Below, one piece after another: positions 15,416 through 24,008 of a stretch of DNA of 42,197 bases (its first letter is position 1; every line of letters begins with the position of its first letter). The position numbers and the translations under genes are program-made. The stretch spans positions 1 to 42,197 of the forward strand of contig CAYXEK010000022.1 of NCBI GenBank assembly GCA_964463985.1, given 5' to 3'. This stretch comes from JAXGPF01 sp964463985. Its GTDB lineage: Bacteria; Verrucomicrobiota; Kiritimatiellia; JAAZAB01. The notes under the pieces were generated by a model that was given only the letters and a program-made list of their open reading frames with translations, was not told where the DNA came from and did not search any database.

Positions 15416-16726
15416 CTAAAACAAATCGCCGGCGGGTTGTCTCGATTCCAGAATTTCCCCGGCCAGGAAGAGCGAACCGGCGGCGCAGACTGCGCCCCGG
15501 CAGCCGGCCGCCCAGGCGCGGGACTCGGCCAATGCCTCCGGAACGGACGCCGCAACGGCGGCTTCCCACCCCAGCGCGGCGGCGACAGCGGCGATTTCCG
15601 CGGGCGGGCGGCCGCGCGGATTGCGCAACGGCACGGCCCAGCATCGCCGGACCAAACCATTGAATGGCCGGAGGAATCCCTTCAAATCCTTGTCGTCGCA
15701 TTGGCCGGCAATCAACCCCAGCGGCGCGCGCGTAGGAAGCAGTTCATGCAGGGCGCGCGCACAGGCGGCGGCGCCGGCGGGATTATGGGCGCCATCCAGG
15801 ATCAGCGGCGGTTTCTGCTCCAGCACTTGCAGCCGCGCCGGCCACCGCACCTGCTCCAAGCCCTGCCGCAGCGCCGATTCCGGCAGGTTCCCGCCGAATA
15901 CCCGCTCCAAGACGGCGATGGCCACGGCGGCGTTGGTCAGTTGATGGAGTCCGAGGAGCGGCAGGCGCAGGCTGATCTGCCAGCCGCCGGCAGTTTCCAC
16001 GTGTATCCGCTGGCCTTCCAGAGACTGGCTCCGGCGCGCCACGCGCGCGATGGATGCCGCTTCGATCAGCGGCGCGTTCCGGGCCCGGGCCGTATCCCGC
16101 GTCAAAGCCTGGGTTTCCGGCGGCAGTCCGCCGATAATCACCGGCCGCCCGGGCTTGATGATGCCGCATTTTTCACCTGCAATCTCCGCCAGGGTGCGGC
16201 CCAGGTAGGCGGTATGCTCCAGGCTGATATCGGTAATCACCGCGGCCAGGGGCGCAATTACATTCGTGGCGTCCAGCCGGCCGCCCATGCCGGTTTCAAG
16301 GATGACCACGTCCGGGCGCATGGATTCAAAATACTTGAAGGCCAGGGCGGTGACAATTTCAAAAAAAGTGGCCGACCTTCCGACCGGCCCGTCTTCCAGC
16401 CGCCGGCCCGCCTGCATGATTTCCGGCAGCAGGCCGGCCAGTGCCTCATCGGGAATGCATTGTCCGGTAAAGCGGATGCGTTCGTTAAAGCGCACCAGGT
16501 GCGGGGAAGTGTACAGACCGGTCTTCAGGCCGGCGGCGCGCAGGACGGATTCCAGCATGGCGCAGACCGAGCCCTTGCCGTTAGTGCCGGCCACGTGGAT
16601 GCAGGGCAGGAACTTTTCCGGGTTGCCCAGTTCCGCCAGCAGCGCCCGTTCGACTTCCAGCCCGGGCTTGATGCCCAGCCTGGACAGCGCATACAATTCA
16701 TCCAGCAGCGGTTTGATCGGGCGCAT
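15416..16726 (-). CDS. folC: Folylpolyglutamate synthase / dihydrofolate synthase
   Basis: This 436-aa Mur-ligase-family enzyme adds glutamate to dihydropteroate and to tetrahydrofolates. The P-loop HVAGTNGKGSV lies near residues 44-54. FolC signatures are LYTSPHLVRFNERIR, FFEIVTALAF, ILETGMGGRLDATN, ISLEHTAYLG, EKCGIIKPG and LDGAHNPAGAAA. The start overlaps the 3' end of accD by 29 bp. accD-folC is a widespread gene pair, also found in E. coli. The folate product is the co-substrate of the GlyA half encoded at 4842-6524, though the genes are not linked. Confidence 0.93.
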   Translation of the reverse strand: MRPIKPLLDELYALSRLGIKPGLEVERALLAELGNPEKFLPCIHVAGTNGKGSVCAMLESVLRAAGLKTGLYTSPHLVRFNERIRFTGQCIPDEALAGLLPEIMQAGRRLEDGPVGRSATFFEIVTALAFKYFESMRPDVVILETGMGGRLDATNVIAPLAAVITDISLEHTAYLGRTLAEIAGEKCGIIKPGRPVIIGGLPPETQALTRDTARARNAPLIEAASIARVARRSQSLEGQRIHVETAGGWQISLRLPLLGLHQLTNAAVAIAVLERVFGGNLPESALRQGLEQVRWPARLQVLEQKPPLILDGAHNPAGAAACARALHELLPTRAPLGLIAGQCDDKDLKGFLRPFNGLVRRCWAVPLRNPRGRPPAEIAAVAAALGWEAAVAASVPEALAESRAWAAGCRGAVCAAGSLFLAGEILESRQPAGDLF

Positions 16727-17564
16727 CGGGCAACATGTATTCCAGCAGGAGGATGATGGTCTTTTTCAGTTCGGAACGCGAAACGATCATGTCAATAAGT
16801 CCATGCTTCAAAACGAATTCCGAACGTTGAAACCCGGGCGGGATGTCCTGCTGGGTGGTTTCCTTGATGACGCGCGGCCCGGCAAACCCGATCAAGGCCC
16901 CGGGTTCGGCGATGATGACATCGCCCAAGGTGGCGAAACTCGCCATGACCCCGGCAGTGGAGGGATGGGTCAAAACGGAAATATACGGCAACCCGGCGGC
17001 GGCATGCCGGGCCAGCGCCGCGCTGGTTTTGGCCATCTGCATGAGGCTGAACATGCCTTCATACATGCGGGCGCCGCCGGAAGCGCACACCATCACCGCC
17101 GGCAAGCCGGCGGCCGTGCTGCGTTCGATCATGCGGGTGACTTTTTCTCCGACAACCGATCCCATGCTGCCGCCGAGAAAATTGAAATCCATTATGCCCA
17201 GGCCGGCTTCGTAAGGGCCGATGCGAACCTGCCCGCAGATTATAGCTTCATGCAGTCCGGTCTTTTTCCGGTTGTCGTCCAACTTGGAGGTGTAAGACAG
17301 CTTGCCTTCAAAATGCAGGGGGTTGTCGCTGAGCATGTTGGCATCCCATTCAACGAAGGAATCCGGCTCTGCCAGCATCTGGAGTCGCTCGCGGGAATTG
17401 AGCGGGAAATGCGCATTGCACTTGGGACATACCCGGCAACTGGCTTCGATTTCGTGCTTATAGATTATTTCGTTGCATTCCGGGCACTTGAGCCACAGCC
17501 CGGCGGGCAAATCTTTTTTCCGCACCTTGATCGAAGTATATTGCCGCTGTCCAAATAATCTCAT
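16698..17564 (-). CDS. accD: Acetyl-CoA carboxylase carboxyltransferase subunit beta
   Basis: This 288-aa protein has an N-terminal four-Cys zinc ribbon (C27, C30, C46, C49; C43 is an extra cysteine) and a crotonase-fold domain. Diagnostic segments are FLGGSMGSVVGEKVTR, VMVCASGGARMYEGMFSLMQMAKTSAAL, FATLGDVIIAEPGALIGFAGPRVI and FQRSEFVLKHGLIDMIV. With AccA (19571-20569) it transfers the carboxyl from biotin to acetyl-CoA, the first step of fatty acid synthesis. The ATG at 17564 is preferred because GGAAGGA stands 6 bp upstream; the frame is open a few codons further. It overlaps folC. Confidence 0.94.
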   Translation of the reverse strand: MRLFGQRQYTSIKVRKKDLPAGLWLKCPECNEIIYKHEIEASCRVCPKCNAHFPLNSRERLQMLAEPDSFVEWDANMLSDNPLHFEGKLSYTSKLDDNRKKTGLHEAIICGQVRIGPYEAGLGIMDFNFLGGSMGSVVGEKVTRMIERSTAAGLPAVMVCASGGARMYEGMFSLMQMAKTSAALARHAAAGLPYISVLTHPSTAGVMASFATLGDVIIAEPGALIGFAGPRVIKETTQQDIPPGFQRSEFVLKHGLIDMIVSRSELKKTIILLLEYMLPDAPDQTAAG

Positions 17565-17570
17565 CAGCCA

Positions 17571-17577
17571 TCCTTCC
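17571..17577 (-). promoter_or_regulatory. Shine-Dalgarno of accD
   Basis: GGAAGGA on the minus strand, 6 bp before the ATG at 17564, decides the start of accD. Confidence 0.65.
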
Positions 17578-17582
17578 AATTT

Positions 17583-18341
17583 TCAGCCGCGGGCCAAGGT
17601 CAGCACATAAACCCGCGCGGCGCCGGCTGCCTTAAGCGCCCGGGCGCATTCGTTGGCCGTGGCGCCGGTGGTCATAACATCATCCAACAAAAGCAAATTC
17701 AATCCCTGCAAGTTCACGCGCGGCCTGACTTGAAATACGCCCTTAACATTAGCGATTCGCCGGGCGGCTGTCAAATGCGTTTGCGTTTCCGTCGGCCGCA
17801 CACGCCGCAGTGCGGAAATTACCGGCAACCGGGGCGATTGGCGGGACAGACCTTCCCCGAGAATCTGCGCTTGATTGAACGATCGTCGGCGTTCTTTATA
17901 GGCATGCAAAGGCACAAATACAATAGCATCAACATGTTGCGCCGCGTAATGCGCAGCCAATCCCGCCCTCAGCAACAGATTAAAATCGTGCCGCAACCAT
18001 AGAGCCGCGTTGTACTTGAAATCGCGCACCAATTGCCCCATCGCGCCCTGGTAGCGGCAGATCGAGCGGGCGCAGTCAAACCACGGCGTATTTGCGCGGC
18101 AGCGGCTGCAAACGAAACCGCCCGCGCCCGAGGCGACGGGCTGACCGCAGATTTCGCAATATGGCGGAGTGATGATAGGCAAGCGCGCCCGGCAGTTCCA
18201 GCATAAATACAAGTATTCCGGAGACGCCGGTGCGCCGCAGATGGCGCAATAACGCGGAAAGACCAGATCCAGCGCCAGGCTGGCGGCTGCTCCAAGCCAT
18301 GGGATTGGATTCAAGGCCGGCGTTGATACGGTCAGGTTCAT
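17583..18341 (-). CDS. comF: ComF-family phosphoribosyltransferase-like protein
   Basis: This 252-aa protein has an N-terminal double zinc-finger region with cysteine pairs in YCAICG, YLCWNCR, YCEICGQP and FVCSRCR. A type I PRT fold follows, with the PRPP-binding loop LLLLDDVMTTGATANECARAL, VPLHAYKERRRSFNQAQIL and TQTHLTAARRIANVKGVF. ComF/GntX proteins act in DNA uptake in competent bacteria; the biochemical role is unsettled. ATG 18341 gives a family-typical start; ATG 18374 is in frame. It lies 18 bp upstream of accD and probably shares its transcript. Confidence 0.87.
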   Translation of the reverse strand: MNLTVSTPALNPIPWLGAAASLALDLVFPRYCAICGAPASPEYLYLCWNCRARLPIITPPYCEICGQPVASGAGGFVCSRCRANTPWFDCARSICRYQGAMGQLVRDFKYNAALWLRHDFNLLLRAGLAAHYAAQHVDAIVFVPLHAYKERRRSFNQAQILGEGLSRQSPRLPVISALRRVRPTETQTHLTAARRIANVKGVFQVRPRVNLQGLNLLLLDDVMTTGATANECARALKAAGAARVYVLTLARG

Positions 18342-18432
18342 AAATGCTCGCCCGGCGGGCGCCGCCTCCCGCATCAAGCTATCCGATCCAATAGCCTATC
18401 GGCACCCGGTAAAAAAGTCAGCATAAAACACC

Positions 18433-18462
18433 TTGCCATCCATCCGGCATAAAGTATATACT
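18433..18462 (+). promoter_or_regulatory. Predicted promoter of the LysM L,D-transpeptidase operon
   Basis: TTGCCA (18433-18438), an 18-bp spacer and TATACT (18457-18462), 5/6 matches each, 28 bp before the ATG. It lies in the divergent region between comF and this operon. Confidence 0.5.
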
Positions 18463-18490
18463 GGTCGGGCTTAATCAATAAAGGCATTTT

Positions 18491-19555
18491 ATGTTATCTG
18501 ACGACGAGATCAAGGAAAACCTGCTTAATCCCCGGCCTTCGCGCCGGGTTTTCTGGTGGAATACCGCCCTCCTGGCTCTGGTGGTCATCGTCGCGGTTGT
18601 CATTTTCAACGGCGTCATGAAGCGCCGGCGCGCCCGGGAAAAGGAGATATTAACGCAGGAAACCGCGGCCATGCCGGCCATCCCGCAGACCGGAACGGAG
18701 CCATCCCGTATACAGAAGCCGATACAGACGCCCAACCTACCCCGGACTGTGACGGAAACTTCCCGGCGCCAGACACAGGCGCCCCGAGCGCCGGCCCTCT
18801 CAACGGCTCCTGCCCCGGCGCTCTCGCCCGGCGCCGTCCAGAACAGTTTAAATCAAATCCGCGCCCTGCGCGATGCCGGCCAAAAAATTAAAGCCCGCGA
18901 GCAATGTTATGAATATCTGGACAAGCTGAAAGATGCGTCCGCGATCCGCGCAATTGAAGACATCCTGGGTGAAATTAATATTGAACTGTTGCTGACTCCG
19001 GCCGCCATGCCCGAGAAAACCGATTACGTGGTCAAGACGGGCGATTCGCTGGCGCGCATCGCCAAGCAATTCGGCACCACAGTGGAACTGGTGCAAATGA
19101 GCAACCAGGTACGCGGCCACATGATCCGGCCCGGGGACCGCATGCGTGTTTTCAACGCTCCCTTCTCCCTGCGCATCAGCAAGTCGCGCAACGAGTTGGA
19201 AGTTTACGCCGGCGGCCGATTCTTCAAGCGCTACCAAGTCGGCACGGGCAAACACGGCACAACCCCGGCGGGCATATTTGTGATCAACGACAAAATTCCC
19301 GAGCCTCCCTGGTGGCGTCCGGATGGACAGGTAGTGCCGTTCGGCGACAAGGACAACGTCCTCGGCACGCGCTGGTTGTCGCTCAAGCCCGTCGAAGGCA
19401 CCGACCCGGTGCGCGGCTACGGCATTCACGGCACCTGGGAGCCGGAGACCATCGGCAAACAAGCCAGCGCCGGTTGCGTGCGGCTGTTGAATGAAGATGT
19501 CGAACAGTTGTATATCCTGCTCCCGCTGGGCGCGCGCGTGGTGATTGAAGAGTGA
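18491..19555 (+). CDS. LysM-containing L,D-transpeptidase, membrane-anchored
   Basis: The 354-aa protein has a cytoplasmic N-tail, one membrane helix (about 20-42) and a Pro/Thr/Ala-rich periplasmic stretch to ~118. A short helical region (to ~165) follows, then a LysM domain (179-222, VVKTGDSLARIAKQFGTT ... GDRMRVF) and a YkuD catalytic domain (226-353). The active site is HGTWEPETIGKQASAGCVRL, with H313 and nucleophile C329. It would make 3-3 cross-links or attach proteins to peptidoglycan. The next gene, accA, begins 15 bp after its stop. Confidence 0.9.
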   Translation: MLSDDEIKENLLNPRPSRRVFWWNTALLALVVIVAVVIFNGVMKRRRAREKEILTQETAAMPAIPQTGTEPSRIQKPIQTPNLPRTVTETSRRQTQAPRAPALSTAPAPALSPGAVQNSLNQIRALRDAGQKIKAREQCYEYLDKLKDASAIRAIEDILGEINIELLLTPAAMPEKTDYVVKTGDSLARIAKQFGTTVELVQMSNQVRGHMIRPGDRMRVFNAPFSLRISKSRNELEVYAGGRFFKRYQVGTGKHGTTPAGIFVINDKIPEPPWWRPDGQVVPFGDKDNVLGTRWLSLKPVEGTDPVRGYGIHGTWEPETIGKQASAGCVRLLNEDVEQLYILLPLGARVVIEE

Positions 19556-19570
19556 TTGCAGCCCTCTCCT

Positions 19571-20569
19571 ATGGCGCTTAATTATATTCTGCCTTTTGAA
19601 AAACCCGTGGCCGAGCTGGAATCCAAGCTCGAGGAATTGCGCGCTTTCAGCGAGTCGCACGACATTGATCTGACCCGCGAATTGCAGGAAATGGAGCGCA
19701 AGATCAAGGAAACCCGCCGCCGGGTTTTCGGGACGCTGACGCCCTGGGACGAAGTCCAACTCGCCCGGCATCCCCAGCGCCCGTACACCCTGGATTACAT
19801 CCAGGCGATGTGCACAGGCTTCATCGAATTGCACGGTGACCGTCATTATGCCGACGACCGGGCGATCGTCGGCGGGTTCGCCCGCCTGGACCGCTACAAG
19901 ATCATGATCATCGGCTTGCAGAAAGGGCGGGACGTAAAGAGCAATGTCGAACGCAATTTCGGGATGGCCTATCCGGAAGGATACCGCAAAGCCTTGCGCC
20001 TGATGAAATTGGCGGCGCGTTTCCGCCGCCCGATCGTCACCTTGATTGACACCGCCGGCGCCTATCCCGGCATCGGCGGCGAAGAGCGCCACGTGGCCGA
20101 AGCCATCGCCGTGAACCTGCGGGAATCCATCCTGCTGCCGGTGCCGATTGTCGTCGCGGTCATCGGCGAAGGGGGCAGCGGCGGCGCGCTGGGCATCGGC
20201 GTCGGCGACCGGATTCTGGTGCTGGAACACGCATATTACTCCGTAATTTCACCGGAAGGCTGCGCCGCCATTCTCTGGAAAGACCGCGCCTACGCCAGCC
20301 AGGCGGCGGAATTGCTGCACCTGACCTCCCGCGCCCTGCTGAAGGACAAGCTGGTAGATGAAGTTGTAGCCGAGCCGGAAGGCGGCGCGCACCGCGATCC
20401 CGCGGGCGCGGCGGCGAACTTGAAGGCGCGCATTCTGTCCAACCTGGCCGATTTGCACCGCTTGACCACGGAGGATTTGCTCGCTCAACGCTATTCCAAG
20501 TTCCGCGCCATGGGCGTTTACCATGAGACGGAACCGGCAGCCGAACCGGAACCGGGGCCGCCTTCCTGA
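19571..20569 (+). CDS. accA: Acetyl-CoA carboxylase carboxyltransferase subunit alpha
   Basis: This 332-aa protein begins with the family's coiled N-terminus (LPFEKPVAELESKLEELR). It contains ARHPQRPYTLDYIQAMCTGFIELHGDRHYADD, IGLQKGRDVKSNVERNFGMAYPEGYRKALRLMKLA, TLIDTAGAYPGIGGEERHVAEAIAVNL, IGEGGSGGALGIGVGDRILVLEHAYYSVISPEGCAAILWKD. It partners AccD (16698-17564), encoded on the opposite strand 2 kb away. The ATG at 19571 is chosen; there is no obvious Shine-Dalgarno, consistent with coupling to the gene upstream. The C-terminus ends in a Glu/Pro-rich tail. Confidence 0.94.
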   Translation: MALNYILPFEKPVAELESKLEELRAFSESHDIDLTRELQEMERKIKETRRRVFGTLTPWDEVQLARHPQRPYTLDYIQAMCTGFIELHGDRHYADDRAIVGGFARLDRYKIMIIGLQKGRDVKSNVERNFGMAYPEGYRKALRLMKLAARFRRPIVTLIDTAGAYPGIGGEERHVAEAIAVNLRESILLPVPIVVAVIGEGGSGGALGIGVGDRILVLEHAYYSVISPEGCAAILWKDRAYASQAAELLHLTSRALLKDKLVDEVVAEPEGGAHRDPAGAAANLKARILSNLADLHRLTTEDLLAQRYSKFRAMGVYHETEPAAEPEPGPPS

Positions 20570-20619
20570 GCGTTCCCCGGCCAACCTGAACCATCAATCG
20601 TAACTCACTGATTCCGACT

Positions 20620-22446
20620 ATGCATCTCTATCGCACTCATAACTGCGGCGCTTTGCGCCGCGAACAGGCCGGGGCGCCGGCGCGTCTGTCCGGCTGGATT
20701 TTCCGCAAGCGCGATCATGGACATCTGCTGTTCATTGATCTGCGCGATCATTACGGGCTGACCCAGGTGGTGATCCAGCCCGACCGCGAGTTCTTCGACA
20801 CATGCCGCAAGCTCCGGCTGGAAAGCGTGATCACCGTCACCGGCCGGGTGGTTATGCGTTCCCCGGACACAACCAACCCCGAATTGCCGACCGGCGAAGT
20901 CGAATTGGTTGCCGAAACCCTGTCCATTGAATCCGCCTGCGAGCCGCTGCCGCTGATGGTTGACAGCGAGGAAGACGGCCCGGAAGATACGCGCCTGCGC
21001 TACCGCTATCTCGACCTGCGCCGGCCGCGCCTGCATGCCAATATCCTGCTGCGTTCGCGGGTGATCGCCTACATCCGCCGCCGGATGATGGAACTGGGCT
21101 TCATGGAATTTCAAACGCCGATCCTGACCAGCAGTTCGCCGGAAGGCGCCCGCGATTACCTGGTTCCCAGCCGCATTCACCCGGGCAAGTTCTACGCCCT
21201 GCCCCAGGCACCCCAGCAGTTCAAGCAACTGTTGATGGTGGCGGGGTTTGACCGGTATTTCCAGATTGCCCCGTGTTTCCGGGACGAAGACGCCCGCGCC
21301 GACCGCTCGCCGGGTGAGTTTTATCAACTGGACCTGGAGATGTCGTTTGCCACCCAGGATGATGTCTTCGCCGTGGTGGAAGACGTTTTTGCGGGTCTTT
21401 TCCGGGAATACGGAAAAATGCCCTGCAACGCAGCGCCTTTCCCGCGCCTGGCTTTCGCCGATGCCCTGGAACGCTACGGCACCGACAAACCCGACCTGCG
21501 CATTCCGATTGAAATGCGGGATGTCACCGACACCTTCCGCGGCGGCAATTTCAAAATTTTCAGTTCCGCCATTGCCGGTGGCGCGGTGGCGCGCGCCATT
21601 CCGGCGCCGGGCGCCGTCGCGCAACCGCGCAGTTTCTTCGACAAGCTTATCGCCTACGCCCAGGAACTGGGCGCCAAGGGGCTGGCCTACCTTACCTGGG
21701 CCAACGGCGCGGTCAAAGGGCCGGCGGCCAAGTTCCTGCAACCCGACCAGTTGGCCGCCCTCGCCCGGCAATGCGGCGTCGGCGAAGGCGATGCGCTGTT
21801 TTTCCTGTGCGACCGCCCCCGCGAAGTCAACCGCATAGCCGCCGAATTGCGGGTCAAACTCGGGCGCGACCTGAAACTTTTCGAAGAAAATTCCTACCGC
21901 TTCTGCTGGGTGGTGGACTTCCCCATGTTTGAGCAGGATCCCGAAACAAACGCGATCGTTTTCTCCCACAATCCCTTTTCCATGCCGCAGGGCGGCTTGC
22001 AGGCGCTGGAAGAAAAAGACCCGTTGAAAGTGCTGGCTTACCAGTACGATTTCGTCTGCAATGGCTGCGAATTATCCAGCGGCGCCATCCGCAACCACCG
22101 GCCGGAAATCATGTACAAAGCGTTTGCCATCGCGGGATATTCCAGCGGAGATGTTGACCAGAAATTCTCCGGCATGATCAATGCCTTCCGCCTGGGCGCC
22201 CCGCCCCACGGCGGCATAGCGCCGGGAATTGACCGGATTGTCATGCTGCTGGCCGGCGAGCGCAACATCCGCGAAGTCATCACCTTCCCCATGAACCAGA
22301 AGGCGCAGGACTTGATGATGGGCGCGCCCGCGGAAGTCACGCTGAAGCAACTGCGAGAGTTGCATATCAAGCTGAATGTTCCGCCGCAGCATCCGGCGCC
22401 GGCGGCTGCAGCCGAGCCAACACCGCCGGCCGGCCCGGCAAACTAG
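20620..22446 (+). CDS. aspS: Aspartyl-tRNA synthetase, probably non-discriminating
   Basis: This 608-aa bacterial-type class IIb synthetase has the OB-fold anticodon domain (1-105), class II motif 1 region (TRLRYRYLDLRRPRL), motif 2 FRDEDARADRSPGEFYQLDLEMSF, the inserted GAD domain (~295-405) and motif 3 GIAPGIDRIVMLLAGE. In the anticodon domain RKRDHGHLLF has His33, where the discriminating E. coli enzyme has Leu. Known work on Pseudomonas and other enzymes ties His here to charging tRNA-Asn as well, which then needs GatCAB. A Pro/Ala-rich tail of ~25 residues is appended. Its stop overlaps the convergent methyltransferase stop by 4 bp. Confidence 0.95.
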   Translation: MHLYRTHNCGALRREQAGAPARLSGWIFRKRDHGHLLFIDLRDHYGLTQVVIQPDREFFDTCRKLRLESVITVTGRVVMRSPDTTNPELPTGEVELVAETLSIESACEPLPLMVDSEEDGPEDTRLRYRYLDLRRPRLHANILLRSRVIAYIRRRMMELGFMEFQTPILTSSSPEGARDYLVPSRIHPGKFYALPQAPQQFKQLLMVAGFDRYFQIAPCFRDEDARADRSPGEFYQLDLEMSFATQDDVFAVVEDVFAGLFREYGKMPCNAAPFPRLAFADALERYGTDKPDLRIPIEMRDVTDTFRGGNFKIFSSAIAGGAVARAIPAPGAVAQPRSFFDKLIAYAQELGAKGLAYLTWANGAVKGPAAKFLQPDQLAALARQCGVGEGDALFFLCDRPREVNRIAAELRVKLGRDLKLFEENSYRFCWVVDFPMFEQDPETNAIVFSHNPFSMPQGGLQALEEKDPLKVLAYQYDFVCNGCELSSGAIRNHRPEIMYKAFAIAGYSSGDVDQKFSGMINAFRLGAPPHGGIAPGIDRIVMLLAGERNIREVITFPMNQKAQDLMMGAPAEVTLKQLRELHIKLNVPPQHPAPAAAAEPTPPAGPAN

Positions 22447-23219
22447 CCCTGCCCGTCGGGCCGCTGCCAGGCCCAGAGCGCAATGGCGACCGCGGTTGCG
22501 GCATTCAGGGATTCCACCCCGCGCCGCATGGGGATAGCGGTGCAATCCAGGCGGCCGCGCAGGCCTGCCGGCAAACCCGGCCCTTCCTGCCCCGGCAGCA
22601 GCCCATAGGAGCCGCGCGGCGCCGGCCACTGGTCCAGCGGCCGCCCGGCGGCATCCAGCGTGAACACCCGCCGGCCGGCCGGCCAGGTTAATTCTTCCAG
22701 TGGGCCTGCCTGGAAAACCGGCATTTGCCAGACCGTTCCCGCCGACGCGCGCAATGCGCGCGGCAGAAACGGGCAGGCGGTTTCCGCCGTAAGCACCACC
22801 CGCGCTGCGCCCAGCGCGGCGGCCGAGCGGATCACCCCGCCGACATTTTCCGGATCGCTGAAAGGCGCAAACAGGGTGCACCCGTCGGGCCACAGCGCCG
22901 CGGGATCATACGCCGGCAGTACCGGCAGCCGCATCAGCAGCAGCGGCCCGGGCGCGCCAAAGACATTGACGCTCTGTAACAGGCCCGGGGCCAGCATGTA
23001 GCGCGGCACCCCCGGCGGGGCGGGCAGGTCCGGCTGATCGGCGGCGGCGATCACAGCCTCGACCAATTCCGCCCGGTCGCGCAGCGCTTCCCGCACCAGC
23101 CGCGCTCCGCCGGCCAGACAAACGCCATGCTTGCGGATGCCGCGGGCATCATTCAGCGCCGCCAGCTTGCGGATCAACGGATTCGCGCGGCTGGTGATGA
23201 TGGTGGTTGATGCAATCAT
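22443..23219 (-). CDS. SpoU/TrmH-family RNA 2'-O-methyltransferase
   Basis: This 258-aa SPOUT enzyme has an N-terminal substrate-binding region (SRANPLIRKLAAL ... GVCLAGGARLVREAL) like RlmB-type proteins. The knotted C-terminal domain shows motif 1 FSDPENVGGVIRSAAALGA (Asn and catalytic Arg), motif 2 LLPGQEGPGLP and motif 3 IPMRRGVESLNAATAVAIAL. It would methylate a ribose 2'-OH in rRNA or tRNA using SAM; the target is not determinable. ATG 23219 is chosen; a TTG directly after the upstream stop (23264) would add 15 residues and couple translation. Confidence 0.86.
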   Translation of the reverse strand: MIASTTIITSRANPLIRKLAALNDARGIRKHGVCLAGGARLVREALRDRAELVEAVIAAADQPDLPAPPGVPRYMLAPGLLQSVNVFGAPGPLLLMRLPVLPAYDPAALWPDGCTLFAPFSDPENVGGVIRSAAALGAARVVLTAETACPFLPRALRASAGTVWQMPVFQAGPLEELTWPAGRRVFTLDAAGRPLDQWPAPRGSYGLLPGQEGPGLPAGLRGRLDCTAIPMRRGVESLNAATAVAIALWAWQRPDGQG

Positions 23220-23264
23220 GGGGCACGGGTCTATGAAAACCTGCGGAGCGCCGTTGTCGGCCAA

Positions 23265-23981
23265 TTATGCTTTCTTGATGATTTCGGCTTCGGCGGCGCA
23301 CAAGACTTCGTAAATGCTGGCGGCATCCGGCGCCTGGCGCATGGCGGAGATCAGGCGCGTGCGTCGGCACATCATGCAGATGCGCGCGAGCACGTGCAAA
23401 TGTATCCGGTCATCCTGGCAGCAGATCAGGAAAAAGGCGTCCGTGGTCCCGCCGTCCGGCGCGCCGAACGGCAGGGGATGGGCGGCGCGGCCGATCACAA
23501 TGAACGAATCTTCGAACATATACGGCTCGTGGTTGCGGGGATGCAGCAGGGCGATGCCGTCGGAAATCGCCGTCGAATACAGATTTTCGCGCTCCTCCAG
23601 GCTGGCCAGCAGGTCGGCCGGGGTAAAAACCAGCCCGGTCAAATCCGCCAGGCGCGTCATTTCGCGCAAGAGCGACGGCTTGGTGCGGGCCGGCACGTCG
23701 GTATGCACGTATTCCGCCCGCGCCAGTTCGGTAATGATCGCCGCATCGTGCGACAGATCATGCTGCTTGCTGGTAGCCTGGTGGTAGTCGGTGAGTTTCT
23801 TATCCGCCATACCGAGAATGCGGCGGGAAGCCCAGACATCCAATTCGCGCTGGCGGAAAACACAGCGTCCGCCCAGAGTCTCGCAGGGAATTTCCTGGCG
23901 GCGCACCAGTTTCTGCAGGTCGGGCAATTTCAGGCGGAGATAATCGGCGGCCTGGTCCAGATTGAAAGTGCGGTGCGGCAT
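23265..23981 (-). CDS. HTH (excisionase-type) plus PTS EIIA-like domain protein
   Basis: This 238-aa protein has an N-terminal MerR/excisionase-like helix-turn-helix (FNLDQAADYLRLKLPDLQKLVRRQEIPCETLGGRCVFRQRELDVW, about 6-50). A PTS IIA fructose/mannitol/Ntr domain follows (about 75-235). The IIA phospho-acceptor is H147 in ISDGIALLHPR, corresponding to IAIPHG of PtsN. This suggests a regulator whose nucleic-acid or partner binding responds to phosphorylation through the PTS phosphorelay. No EI or HPr gene is in the window. It stands 27 bp after the U32-like gene and one codon before a possible start of the methyltransferase, so a three-gene transcript is likely. Confidence 0.8.
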   Translation of the reverse strand: MPHRTFNLDQAADYLRLKLPDLQKLVRRQEIPCETLGGRCVFRQRELDVWASRRILGMADKKLTDYHQATSKQHDLSHDAAIITELARAEYVHTDVPARTKPSLLREMTRLADLTGLVFTPADLLASLEERENLYSTAISDGIALLHPRNHEPYMFEDSFIVIGRAAHPLPFGAPDGGTTDAFFLICCQDDRIHLHVLARICMMCRRTRLISAMRQAPDAASIYEVLCAAEAEIIKKA

Positions 23982-24008
23982 GGGATTAACAGCCTTGCTT
24001 GATTTTTA

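Noticed and set aside
15362..16756. 464-codon + strand frame over folC
   Set aside because: Antisense to folC, whose P-loop and signatures are unambiguous.
18848..20230. 460-codon minus-strand frame
   Set aside because: It runs antisense across the L,D-transpeptidase and accA, both firmly identified.
20605..21969. 454-codon minus-strand frame over aspS
   Set aside because: Antisense to a complete aspartyl-tRNA synthetase.
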